The translations under genes and the position numbers were made by a program. Shown in pieces: positions 40,073-52,510 of a DNA stretch of 64,000 nt (position 1 is its first letter; each line of letters opens with the position of its first letter). The notes under the pieces are model-generated. The model ran no database searches, was not told the origin of the DNA, and saw nothing but the letters and a program-made list of their open reading frames with translations. This DNA is from Scylla paramamosain (taxonomy: Eukaryota; Arthropoda; Malacostraca; Decapoda; Portunidae), in NCBI RefSeq assembly GCF_035594125.1, contig NC_087173.1, forward strand, positions 14,821,755 through 14,885,754, written 5' to 3'.

Positions 40073-43000
40073 TTTTGTTATTCATATTCATAATTACTGA
40101 GATGCCGAAAGTCTGGCAAAATTCAGGGAAATTATGTGGAAAAAAGAACATCAAAAAAGTTAATTTTAGCTTTTTTTTTTTGGACTGTTATGTACCAAAC
40201 CCTAATGTGCATCCAAAGCCACCTATATGGGGAAATTACACGACTTTATCAGAAACCTCTCTTTTGAGTGTTTTCTTTTTTAGCATGTTAGGCATCAAAA
40301 GGATAAATAATATGGAAGTCACTCAATATGGGAATTCAAAACAAAATGACTGAAAACGTGTCTTTTCCGTGTTTTACGTAGAAAAACGCTAAAACGGAAG
40401 CAAACCAACCAATATGAAGAAATAGAATAACATTACCAAAAAGGTATATTTTGAGTGTTTTTGAGCCTATTAACCACAAAAAACGCGAAAATGGATGCAG
40501 AGCACTCTATATTGGGAAACAAAAGGACTTTACGAGAAACGTGTATAATGAGTGTTTTATGGTTTCACAAGAACCACAAGGCAAAAAACGCAAAAACTCG
40601 TATATATGGATAAGTTTCTTAGATACCAAAATGCTGAAACTCATGAATAACAAACACTCTTAATATAGAAACAGAACAACCTAACTAAATGCGTGTATTT
40701 TGAGAGCTTTTCACATTCTTAGTTACCAAAACCCCAAATTGCATGCGAAACCAGATTTTTGTGGGAAAAAATGACATCAAAAAAAGTGTCTGTTGAGTGT
40801 TTTTGAGCGTGATAGGATATAAAGCACTAAAAAGCAGGGGAATCACATTAAATTCGAATAAAACCAATTTTTACCAAGAACTTGCCTTTAAGTGTTTTTG
40901 AGCTCCTTATATACCAAAACGCTAAAACGCCTGCAAAACACACTTTATGGAGAAACAGAATAACATTACCAAAAACATGTATTTTTGAGTGTTTTTGATC
41001 ATGTTATCTATAAAAACTCTTAAATACATAGAAAGAACCTTATGTTTGGGAAACGAAAGGACATTACGAGAAACGTGTATTATGAGTGTTTTTAAGTTCC
41101 TTAAGTACCAAAAAGGTAAATCCCACAAATAACACTCTTTATTGAGAAAAAAAAATAAAAATAAAAAAAATTATTATTTTTTTTTTATTTATCTTCATAG
41201 GTACCGTGATGCCAAAATTCTGGAAAAAATTAAGGGCAAATATATGATAAAATAATATTATCAAAAAAGTTAATTGTAGCTTTTTTTTCGAACTGATATG
41301 TACCAAACCCTAAAGTGCAGGCAAAGCCTCCTATATGAGGAAATTAAACGACCTCATCAGAAATCCCTTTTTTGAGTGTTGTTCAGCATGTTAGGCACCA
41401 AAACAATAAATAATAAGGAACTCACTCTATATGGGAATTCAAAACAAAATTACTGAAAACGTGTCTTCTCAGTGTTTTACGTAGAAAAACGCTAAAACGG
41501 ATGCAAACAAAACAATATAAAAAAATAGAAAAACATTACCAAAAAGGTATATTTTGAGTGTTTTTGAGCTTGTTACCTATAAAAAACACGAAAATTGATG
41601 CAAAGCACTCTATAATGGGAAAGAAAAGGACATTGCAAGAAAAGTGTATAATGAGTGTTTTATAGTTCAAAAGAACCACAGGGCAAAAAATGCAAAAACT
41701 AGTGTATATGAAGAAGTTTCGTAGATACCAAAATGCTGAAACTCATGAACAACACTCTTAAATGAGAAACAGAAAAATCTTACTAAATGTGTGTATTTTG
41801 AGAGCTTTTCACATTCTTAGTTACCAAAACCCCAAATTGCATGCGAAACCAGCTTTATGTGGGAAAAAAATAACATTACCAGAAAAATGTCTTTTGAGTG
41901 TTTTTGAGCGTGTTAGGCAATAAAGCACTAAAAAGAAAGGCAATCACATTACATTGGAATAAAACCAATTTTTAATAAGAACTTGTCTTTAAGTGTTTTT
42001 GAGCTCCTTATATACCAAAACACTAAAACGCATGCAAAATACACTTTATGGTGAAACAGAATAACATTACCAAAAACATGTATTTTGAGTGTTTTTGATC
42101 ATGTTACCAATAAAAACGCTTAAATACAAGCAAATAACCCTATTTTTGGGAAACGAAAGGACATTACGAGAAACGTGTATTATGAGTGTTTCTAAGTTCA
42201 TTAAGTACGAAAATTTTAAAAGCCACAAATTACACTCTTTATTGAGAAAAAATAAATAAATAAAAAAAAATACGATATTTTTTTTTTCATTCTTATTCAT
42301 ATTGACAGGTAACGATGTGCCAAAATTCGGGCAAAGTTCAGGAAATTATATGAAATAAGAACATTATCAAAAAAGTTAAATTTAGCTTTTTTTTTTCGGA
42401 CTGATATGTACCAAACCCCTAAAGTGCATGCAAAGCCACCTATATGGGAAATTAAACCTCTTTGCCAGAAAACTGTATTATGAGAGTTTTTCAGCATGTT
42501 AGGAACCAACACGATAAAACCCAAGGAAGTCAATCTATATGGGAATCCAAAGCACAATTACTGAAAACGTGTCTTTTCGGTGTTTTACGTAGAAAAACGC
42601 TAAAACGGATGCAAACCCACCAAAATGAAGAAATAGAATAACATTACCAAAAAGGTATATTTTGAGTATTTTTGAAATTGTTACCTACAAAAAACGCGAA
42701 AATGGATTGAAAGCACTCTATATTGGGAAGCAAAAGGACATTACGAGAAACGTGTATAATGAGTGTTTTATAGTTTCCCAAGAACCACAAGGCAAAAAAC
42801 GCAAAAACTCGTGTATATAAAGAAGTTTCTTACATTCCAAAATGCTAGAACTCATGAATAAGACTTTTAATTGAGAAACAGAATCTTACTTTTTTTGAGT
42901 GTTTTTCACATTCTTAGTTACGAAAATCCGACATTACAAGCGAAACTAGTTTTATGTGGGAAATAATGACATTACCAGAAATGTGTGTTTTGAGTATTTT

Positions 43001-44830
43001 AGAGCGTGATATGCAACAAAGCACTAAAAAGCAGAACAATCACATTACATTGGAATAAAACCAACTTTTACCAAAAACATGCCTTTAAGTGTTTTTAACT
43101 CCTTACATAACAAAACGCTAAAACGCATGCAAAGCACCCATTATAGAGAAACAAAATAACAGTACCAAAAACATGAATTTTAAGTGTTTTTGATCATGTT
43201 ACCTATAAAAACGCTTAAATACATGCATAGAATCCTATGTTTGAGAAACGAAAGGATATTACGAAAATTGTGTATTATGAGAGTTTTTATGTTCCTTAAT
43301 TACCAAAAAGCTAAAACACACAAGTAACACTCTTTATAGAGAAAAAAAATAAAATAAATAAATGAATACAATTTTTTTTTTTTGTTATTCATCTTCATAG
43401 GTACCGAGATGGCAAAAATCTGGCAAAATTCAGGGAAATTAGGTAAAGAAAAAAAAAATAATAATTTTAGCTTTTTCCGGAGTTATGTACCAAACCCTGA
43501 AGTGCATGCATGGGAAAATTACACGACTTTACCAGAAACCTGTACCAGAAGCAATTTCAACAATATTACTGAAAACGAGTCTTTTCAGAGATTTACGAAG
43601 AAAAACGCTAAAACGGATGCAAACCAATCAATATGAAGAAATGGAATAACATTACCAAAAAGATATATTTTGAGTGTTTTTAAGCTTGTTACCTACAAAA
43701 AATACAAAAATGGATGGAAAACACTCTATATTAGGAAACAAAAGCACATTACAAGAAACGTGTATAATGAGTGTTTTATAGTTCCAGAAGAACCACAAGG
43801 CAATAAACGCAAAAACTCGTGTATATTGAGAATTTTCTTACATACCAAAATGATGAAATGCATGAATAACACTTTTAACCGAGAAACAGAACTTCCCTAT
43901 CAAACTGTGTATTTTGAGTGTTTTTTCACATTCTTAGTTACGAAATTGCCAAATTACATGCTAAACTAGCTTTATGTGGGAAAAAATGACATTACCAGAA
44001 AAATGTCTTTTGAGTATTTTTGAGCGTGATATGCAACAAAGCACTAAAAAGAAGAACAATCACATTACTTGGGAATAAAACCAACTTTTACGAAGAACTT
44101 GCCTTTAAGTGTTTTTTTAACTCCTTACATACAAAACTCTAAAACGCATGCAAAACACCCTTTATGGAGAAACAGTATAACATTACCAAAAATATTTGTT
44201 TTGAGTGTTTTTGATCATGTTACCCTATGTTTGTATAAGAAAAGGACATTACGAAAATCGTGTATTATGAGTGTTTCTAAGTTACTTAAGTACCAAAAAG
44301 CTAACACTCACAAATAACACTTTATAGAGAAATAAAAAATTTTGTTATTCATCTTCATAGGTATCGAGATACCAAAATTCTGGAAAAATTCAGGGAAATT
44401 TTGTAAAAAAAAAAAAAAATTATTATAAAAAAAATTATTTTAGCTTTTCTCCGGAGTTATGTACCAAACCCTGAAGTGCATGCAAAGCCACCTATATGGA
44501 GAAATTACTCGACTTTACCAGAAACCTGTCTTTTGAGTGTTTTTTTCAGCAATTTCAACAATATAACTGAAAACGTGTCTTTTCAGTGATTTACGTAGAA
44601 AAACGCTAAAACGGATAGAATCAACCAATATGAAGAAATAGAATAACATTACAAAAAAGATATATTTTGATGTGTTTTTGAGCTTGTTACCTACAAAAAA
44701 TATGCGAAAATGGATGAAACGCACTCTATATTAGGAAAGAAAAGAACATTACGAGAAACGTGTATAATGAGTGTTTTATAGTTTCACAAGAACCGCAAGG
44801 AAAAAACTTAAAAACTCGTGTACATAAAGA

Positions 44831-45000
44831 AGTTTCTTACATACCAAAATGCTGAAACTCATGAATAACACTTTTAATTGAGAAACAGAACTACCTTACC
44901 AAATGTGTGTATTAGAGAAGTTTCTTACATACCAAAATGCTGAAACTCACGAATAACACTTTTAATTAAGAAACAGAACAACCTTACTAAATGCCTGTAT
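44831..45000 (+). repeat. Tandem duplication of HOR monomer 11
   Basis: GAAGTTTCTTACATACC followed by AAAATGCTGAAACTCA, then AATAACACTTTTAATT, occurs at about 44831 and again at about 44919, separated by ATGTGTGTATTAGA. The second copy starts before the first monomer is complete, so the event removed the tail of the first copy. Confidence 0.88.
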
Positions 45001-47182
45001 TTTGAGTGTTTTTCACATTCTTAGTTACCAAAACCCCAAATTCCATGCGAAACTAGCTTTATGTGGGGAAAAAAATAATATTACCAGAAAATGTCTTTCG
45101 AGTGTTTTTGAGCGTGTTAGGCAATAAACCACTAAAAAGCAGGGCAATCACATTACATGGGAATAAAACCAACTTTTACCAAGTACTTGCCTTTAGGTGT
45201 TTTTTTTAGCTCATTACATACCAAAACGCTAAAACGCATGCAAAACACCTTTTAAGTACAAAAAGAATTACATTACCAAAAACATGTATTTTGAGTGTTT
45301 TTGATCATGTTATCTATAAAAACGCTTAAATACATGCAAAGAACCTTATGTTTGGGAAACGAAAGGACATTACAAGAAATATGTATTATGATTGTTTTTT
45401 AGTTCCTTAAGTACCAAAAAGCTAAAACCCACAAATAAAACGATAACTAAACTAAACAAAAACTTGTGTTTGAGTGTTTTTGAGCTTGTTAGATAACTAA
45501 TCGCCAAAATGCATGCAAAGTTTCAGATATGGGGAAAAGAAAAGATATTAACGCTGTTTTTCAGCTTCTTATGTAACGAAACGCTAAAAACACGTAAATA
45601 GCATTATATATGAAGAAACAGAACATCATTACGAAAAACGTGTATTATGGGTGCTTTTCCCCATGTTAGGGACCAAAACGCCAAAATACATATAAAGCAC
45701 CCTATGTGAAGAAACAGAACGACATGATCACAAACATGTATTATGAATATTTTCGAGTTTGTTAGTTATCAAAACGCCAAAGTATATGCAAAGCACCCTA
45801 TAGAAGAAGAAAAAATAAATATTACCAAAAACATATCTTTTGGGTGTTTTTCAGCTTCGTACGTACCGAAACTCTAAAAGGGATTGAAAACGCACTTTAC
45901 TGAGAAATAGAACATTAAAAAAAACGTGTGTTTTAAGTGTTTTTAAGTTAGGTACCAAAACGACAGAATGCATGTAGAATACCTTGTCTGGAGTAACTAA
46001 AAGATAGTACCTGCAACGTGCCATTTGGAAAGTTTCGAGCAAATTAGCCAACAAAAAGCTAAAAAGCATGGAAAGAAAATAACATTGTCAAGTCAAAAAA
46101 CGTTTCTTTTTAGTGTTTTTCAGAGTACAAAACACTAAAATGTGAGCAAAGAAACATTTATGGGAAACTTTAGCAAAAAATTCTTATCTCAGTCTTTTAA
46201 CTTGTTAGGTACCCATATTGCCCCATAAACCCCATATTGCATGCAAAGGACCCTATTTGAGGAAACGAAACGATATTAACATAAACGTGTATTATGAGTG
46301 TTTTTATTATTTTTTTTATGTACCAAAACACTAAAACACGTGAATATTACTCTATATGAGGGGAAAAAAAAACATAAACAAAACCAGTAGCAAAACATCA
46401 CCAGAAACTTGTCATTTAGGTGTTTTGAGCATATTAGGCAGCAAAACGCTTAAAAAGCAAGGAAAACACCCTATATGGGAAAACGAGATAACCTTAACAA
46501 AATCGAGTGTTTTTGAGCTTCTTACGTACCAAAACGATAAAAGATGTCCGAAACAAAATTAGCAAAAACGTATGTTCTGAGATTTTTTTAGCTTGTTAGG
46601 TAACAAAACGCCAAAATGTATGCAAATTACCCTATACCTCGTATAGGTAAAAGAAACGATATTAACATAAAGGTGTATTATGTCTTTTTCAGCTTCATAG
46701 ATACCAAAAGTCTAAAACACGTAAATAATACTATATTTGCAGAAACAAAACAACATTACCAAAAGCGTACTTTATGAGTTTTTTCCCCATGATAGGTACC
46801 AAAACGCCTAAAAGCATAGTGAACACCATACATAAAGAAACAGACCAACATTACGAAAAACTTGTATGCTGAATGTTTTTGAGCTTGTTAGATACAAAAA
46901 CACCAAAGTGCATGCAAGACAACCTGTATAGGAAAAGCAATATTAACAAAAACTTCTCTTTTGAGTGTTTTTCAGTTTCTTACTTACTAAAACTCTAAAA
47001 CGCATGAAAAACACCCTTTATGGAGAAAGAGGACAACATTACTATAAACTTGTGTTTTGAGAGTTTTCCCGATCATTAGCTACCAAAACGCCAAAATGCA
47101 GGCAACACACTATTTGATGTAAAGAAATTATATTACTGGAAACATGTCATTTCAGTGTTTTGAGCATATTAGAAACCAACCC

Positions 47183-47397
<215 letters not shown>

Positions 47398-47824
47398 CGT
47401 GTCTTTTGAATGTTTTTTGAGCGTCTTACGTACCAAATTTCTAAAAAGCGTGCAAAACATCCTTTATGGTGAAATAGAACATTACCAAAAATGTGTGTTT
47501 TGAGTCTTTTTGAGCTTGTTGGGTACGAAAACGCCAAAATGCACACAAATTAACGGACATTGACAAACTAAAAGTTATTAAGAAAAAATATTATTATGAG
47601 TGTTTTTCAACATCTTATGTACGAAAGCACTAAATCACGTGAATATCACTCTATATGGAGAAAAAAACATTAACCAAACAAATGGGTGTTTTCCTCATGT
47701 CAGATACGACAATCTATACAGAATACCACATATGAAAAACAGAAAAACATTACCAAAAACGTATATTATAAGTGTTTTTGAGCTTCTTAGGTAATAAAAT
47801 ACTGAAACACGTGATTAATACATA

Positions 47825-48290
47825 TATTTAGGCGTTTTGGTTTCTAAAAAGCTGGAAAACGCTTAAATCATACGTTTTTGGTAATGTCTCCCGATAAAGG
47901 CTATTTATCGTTTTAGCATTTTGGAACGTAAGAAGCTCAAAAACACTCAAAAGGCACCATTTTGATAATGTTGTTTTGATTTCTATATAGAGTGTCTTCC
48001 ATGCTCTTTAGAGTTTTGGTGCTAACGTTGAAAAGCACCGAAATAAAATGAAATGGATGAATTTTTGCGTATTGGTACGTAATAAGCTTAAAAACATTCA
48101 AAATACACGTTTTTGGCAATAATATTTTGTTTCTCCATGAAGTTTCTTTTCCATGCATTTTAGTGTTTTGGTACGTAAACAGCTGAAAACATTCAAAAGA
48201 CACGTTTTTGTTTGTTTCTCCCGTATAGCTTACTTTGCATGCACTTTGGCGTTTTCGAAAGCACTACTAATACATGTTTTTGTACACTAA
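47825..48290 (-). repeat. Minus-oriented satellite segment in the inserted copy
   Basis: From TTTAGGCGTTTTGGTTTC to ACTTTGGCGTTTTCG the monomers read in reverse orientation (about five monomers). Its right part equals 30554-30722; its left part is what the other copy has lost. Note GGTACGTAATAAGC and CATGCATTTTAGTGTTTTGG boxes. Confidence 0.88.
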
Positions 48291-48299
48291 ATGAGGAAA

Positions 48300-51200
48300 T
48301 TGAACGACCTTACCAGAAATCTGTTTTTTGAGTGTTTTCAGCATGTTAGGCACCAAAACGATAAATAATAAGGAACTCACTCTATATGAGAATCCAAAAC
48401 AAAATTGCTGAAAACGTGTTTTTTTCTGTGTTTTACGTAGAAAAACGCTAAAACGGATGCAAACCAACCAATATCAAGAAATAGAAAAACATTACCAAAA
48501 AAGTATATTTTGAGTGTTTTTGAGCTTGTTACCTACAAAAAAAAAACGCGAAAATTGATGCAAAGCACTCTATATTAGAAAACAAAAGGACTTTGTAAGA
48601 AAAGTGTATAGTGAGCTTTTTATAGTTCAAAAGAACCAAAAGGCAAAAAAACACAAAAAAACTCGTGTATATGGAGAAGGTTCCTAGATACCAAAATGCT
48701 GAAACTCATGAATAACACTCTTAATTGACAAACAGAACAACCTTACTAAATGCGTGTATTTTGAGTGCTTTTCACATTCTTAGTTACCAAAACCCCAAAT
48801 TTCAAGCGAAAATAGATTTGTGGGAAATACTTTACAAGAAAAGTGTCTTTTGAGTGTTTTTGAGCGTGATAGGCAATAAAGCACTAAAAAGCAGGGCAAT
48901 CATATTACATTGGAATAACACCAATTTATACCAAAAACTTGCCTTTAAGTGTTTTTGAGCTCCTTATATACCAAACCTTTAAAACGCATGCAAAACAAAC
49001 TTTATGGAGAAACAGAATAATTACCAAAAACATGTATTTTGAGTGTTTTTGATCATGTTATCTATAAAAACGCTTAAATACATGCAAAGAACATTATTTT
49101 TGGGAAACAAAAGGACATTATGAGAAACGTGTGTTATGAGTGTTTTTTAAGTTCCTTAAGTACCAAAAAGCTAAAACCCACAAATAACACTTTTTATTTA
49201 GAAAAGAAAAAAGAAAAAAAGAAAAAAAAAATAGGATTTTTTTTTTGTTATTCATCTTCATAGGTACCGAGATACACAAATTCTGGGAAAATTCAGGGCA
49301 ATCATATGATAAAAGAATATTATCAAAAAAGTTAATTTCAGCTTTTTTTTTCGGACTGTTATGTACCAAACCCTAAAGTGCATGCAAAGCCACCTATATG
49401 AGGAAATTAAATGACCATACAAGAAATCTGTGTTTTGAGTATTTTTTTACCATGTTAGGCACCAAAACGATAAATAATAAGGAACTCACTCTATATGGAA
49501 ATCCAAAACAAAGTTACTGAAAACGTGTCTTCTCAGTGTTTTACGTAGAAAAACGGTAAAACGGATGCAAAGCAACCAATATCAAGAAATAGAAAAATGT
49601 TACTAAAAAGATATATTTTGAGTGTTTTTGAGCTTGTTACCTACAAAAAACGCGGAAATTGATGCAAAGCACTCAAAATTGAGAAATAAAAGAACATTGC
49701 AAGAAAAGTGTATAATGAATGTTTTATAGTTCAAAAGAACCACAAAGCAAAAAACGCAAAATCTCGTGTATATGGAGAGGTTTATTAGATAGAAAAATGC
49801 TAAAACTCATGTATAACACTCCTAATTGAGAAACAGAACAACCTTAATAAATGCGTGTATTTTGAGTGCTTTTCACATTCTTAGTTACCAAAACCCCAAA
49901 TTGCATGCGAAAATAGATTTGTGGGAAAAAAAAAGACTACCAGAAAAGTGTCTTTTGAGTGTTTTTGAGCGTGATACGCAATAAAGCACTAAAAAGGAGG
50001 GCAATCACATTACATTGGAGGAAAACAAATTTTTACCAAGAACTTGCCTTTAAGTGTTTTTGAGCTCCTTATATACCAAAACACTAAAACGCATGCAAAA
50101 CACTCTTTATGGGGAAACAGAATAACTTTACCAAAAACATGTATTTTGAGTGTTTTTGATCATGTTACCAATAAAAACGCTTAAATACATGCAAAGAACA
50201 GTATTTTTGGGAAACGAAAGGAGATTACGAGAAACGTGTATTATGAGTGTTTTTAAGTTCATTAATTACCAAAAAAGCTAAAAGCCACAAATAACACTCT
50301 TTATTGAGAAATAATAATTAAATTAAAAAAAAATACAATATTTATTTTTTCATTCTTATTCATCTTCATAGGTACCGAGATGCCAAAATTCGGGCAAAAT
50401 TCAGGAAATTATGTGAAATAAGAACATTATCAAAAAAGTTAAATATAGCTTTTTTTCGGACTGTTATATAGCAAACCCCTAAAGTGCATGAAAAGCGACC
50501 TATATGGGAAAATCAAACGTCTTTGCCAGAAAACGGTCTTATGAGTGTTTTTCAGCATGTTAGGAACCAACACGATAAATAACATGAAAGTCAATCTATA
50601 TGGGAATCCAAAACAAAATTACTAAAAACGTGTTTTTTCGGTGTTTTACGTAGAATAACACTAAAATGGATGCAAACCAACCAATATGAAGAAATAAAAT
50701 AACATTACCAAAAATGTATATTTTGAGTGTTATTGAAATTGTTACCTACAAAAAACGCGAAAATGGATGGAAAGCACTCTATATTGGGAAGCAAAAGGAC
50801 ATTACGAGAAATGTGTATAATGAGTTATTATTCACAAGAACTAAAAGGCAAAAAACGCAAAAACTCGTGTATATAGAGAAGTTTTTTACATTCCAAAATG
50901 CTGAAACTCTGGAACAAACCTCTTAATCGAGAAACAGAAAAATCTTACTAAATGCGTGTATTTTGAGTGCTTTTCACATCCTTAGTTACCAAAACCCCAA
51001 ATTGCATGCGAAACCAGCTTTATGTGGGAAAAAAATGACATTACCAGAAAAATATCTTTTGAGTGTTTTTGAGCGTGTTAGGCAAGAAAGCACTAAAAAG
51101 CATGGCAATCACATTACATTGGAATAAAACCAATTTTTAACAAGAACTTGCCTTTAAGTGTATAGTGCAAAATACACTTTATGGTGAAACATAATAACAT

Positions 51201-52029
51201 TACCAAAAACATGTATTTTGAGTGTTTTTCATCATGTTACCAATAAAAATGCTTAAATACATGCAAAGAACCCTATTATTGGGAAACGAAAGGACATTAC
51301 GAGAAACGTGTATTATAAATACCAAAAAAGCTAAAACCCATAAATAACACTCTTTATAGAGAGAGAAAAAAAAGAAAATAAAGTACAATTTTTCTTATTT
51401 TTATTATTCATCTTCATAGGTACTAAGATGCCAAAATTCTTGCAATATTCTTTGGGAATCGAAAACAAAATTACTGAAAACGTGTCTTTTCGGTGTTTTA
51501 AGTAGAAAAACGCTAAAACAGATGAAAACCAACCAATATGAAGAAATAGAATAACATTACCATAGAGGTATATTTTGAGTGTTTTTGAGCTTGTTACCTA
51601 CAAAAAACGGGAAAATGCATGCAAAGCACTCCCTATTGGGAAAGAAAAGGACATTACGAGAAACATGTATAATGAGTGTCTTATTATTTTCGGGCAAAAG
51701 AACTTGTGTTTCACAAGAACTACAAGGCAAAAAACGCAAAAACTCGTGTATATAAAGAAGTTCCAAAATGCTGAAACTCATGAAAAACAATCTTAATTGA
51801 GAAACAGAACATTACCAAATGCGTGTATTTTGAGTGTTTTTTTCACATTCTTCGCAAAACTCTAAATAGCATGCGAAACTAGCTTTATGTGGGAAAAAAT
51901 GATATTACCAGGAAAGTGTCTTTGAGAGTTTTTGAGCGTGTTAAGCAATAAAGCACTAAAAAGCAGGGCAATCACATTACATGGGAATGAAACCAACTTT
52001 TACGAAGAACTTGCCTTTTAGTGTTTTTG
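48300..52029 (+). repeat. 12-monomer HOR array, plus orientation (continued)
   Basis: HOR markers at 48878, 49983, 51087 and 51950 give periods of 1,105, 1,104 and 863 bp. The short last unit lacks the end of monomer 5, all of 6 and the start of 7 (junction near 51440: ATATTC then TTTGGGAATCGAAAAC). The same deletion is seen at 56310. No gene seen. Confidence 0.92.
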
Positions 52030-52510
52030 ACACGCATTTAGTAAGGTTGCTCTGTTTCTCAATTAAGAGTGTTATTCATGAGTTTCAGCATTTTGGTATA
52101 TAGGAAACTTCTCCATATACACGAATTTTTGCGTTTGTTGCCTTGTGTTTTTTTTTTGAACTATAAAACATTCATTATATACTTTTCTCGCAATGTCCCT
52201 TTGTTTCCCAATATAGAGTGGTTTGTATCCATTTTCGCGTTTTTTTTTTTGTAGGTAACAAGGTCAAAAACACACAAAATATACATTTTTTCTAATGTTT
52301 TTCTGCTTCTTGATATTGGTTGGTTTGTATCAGTTTTAGCGTTTTTCTACGTAAAACACTGAAAAGACACGTTTTCAGTATTTTTCATTTGGATTCCCAC
52401 ATAGAGTGAGTTCCTTATTATTTATCGTTTTGGTGCCTAACATGCTGAAAAACACTCAAAAGACAGATTTCTGGTAAGGTCTTTGATTTCCTCATATAGG
52501 AGGCTTTGCT
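52030..52510 (-). repeat. Inverted partial HOR (monomers 11 to 6, reversed)
   Basis: The order on the plus strand is reverse-complement monomer 11 (CATGAGTTTCAGCATTTTGG), 10 (TACACGAATTTTTGCG), 9 (TCTCGCAATGTCCCTTTG), 8 (GATATTGGTTGGTTTG), 7 (TGAGTTCCTTATTATTTATC) and 6 (CATATAGGAGGCTTTGC). It is entered from plus-oriented monomer 1 (GTGTTTTTGA, then CACGCATTTAG) and left into monomer 12 (TGTCTTTTCAGTG). It is the only inversion I see inside the 12-monomer array proper. Confidence 0.9.
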
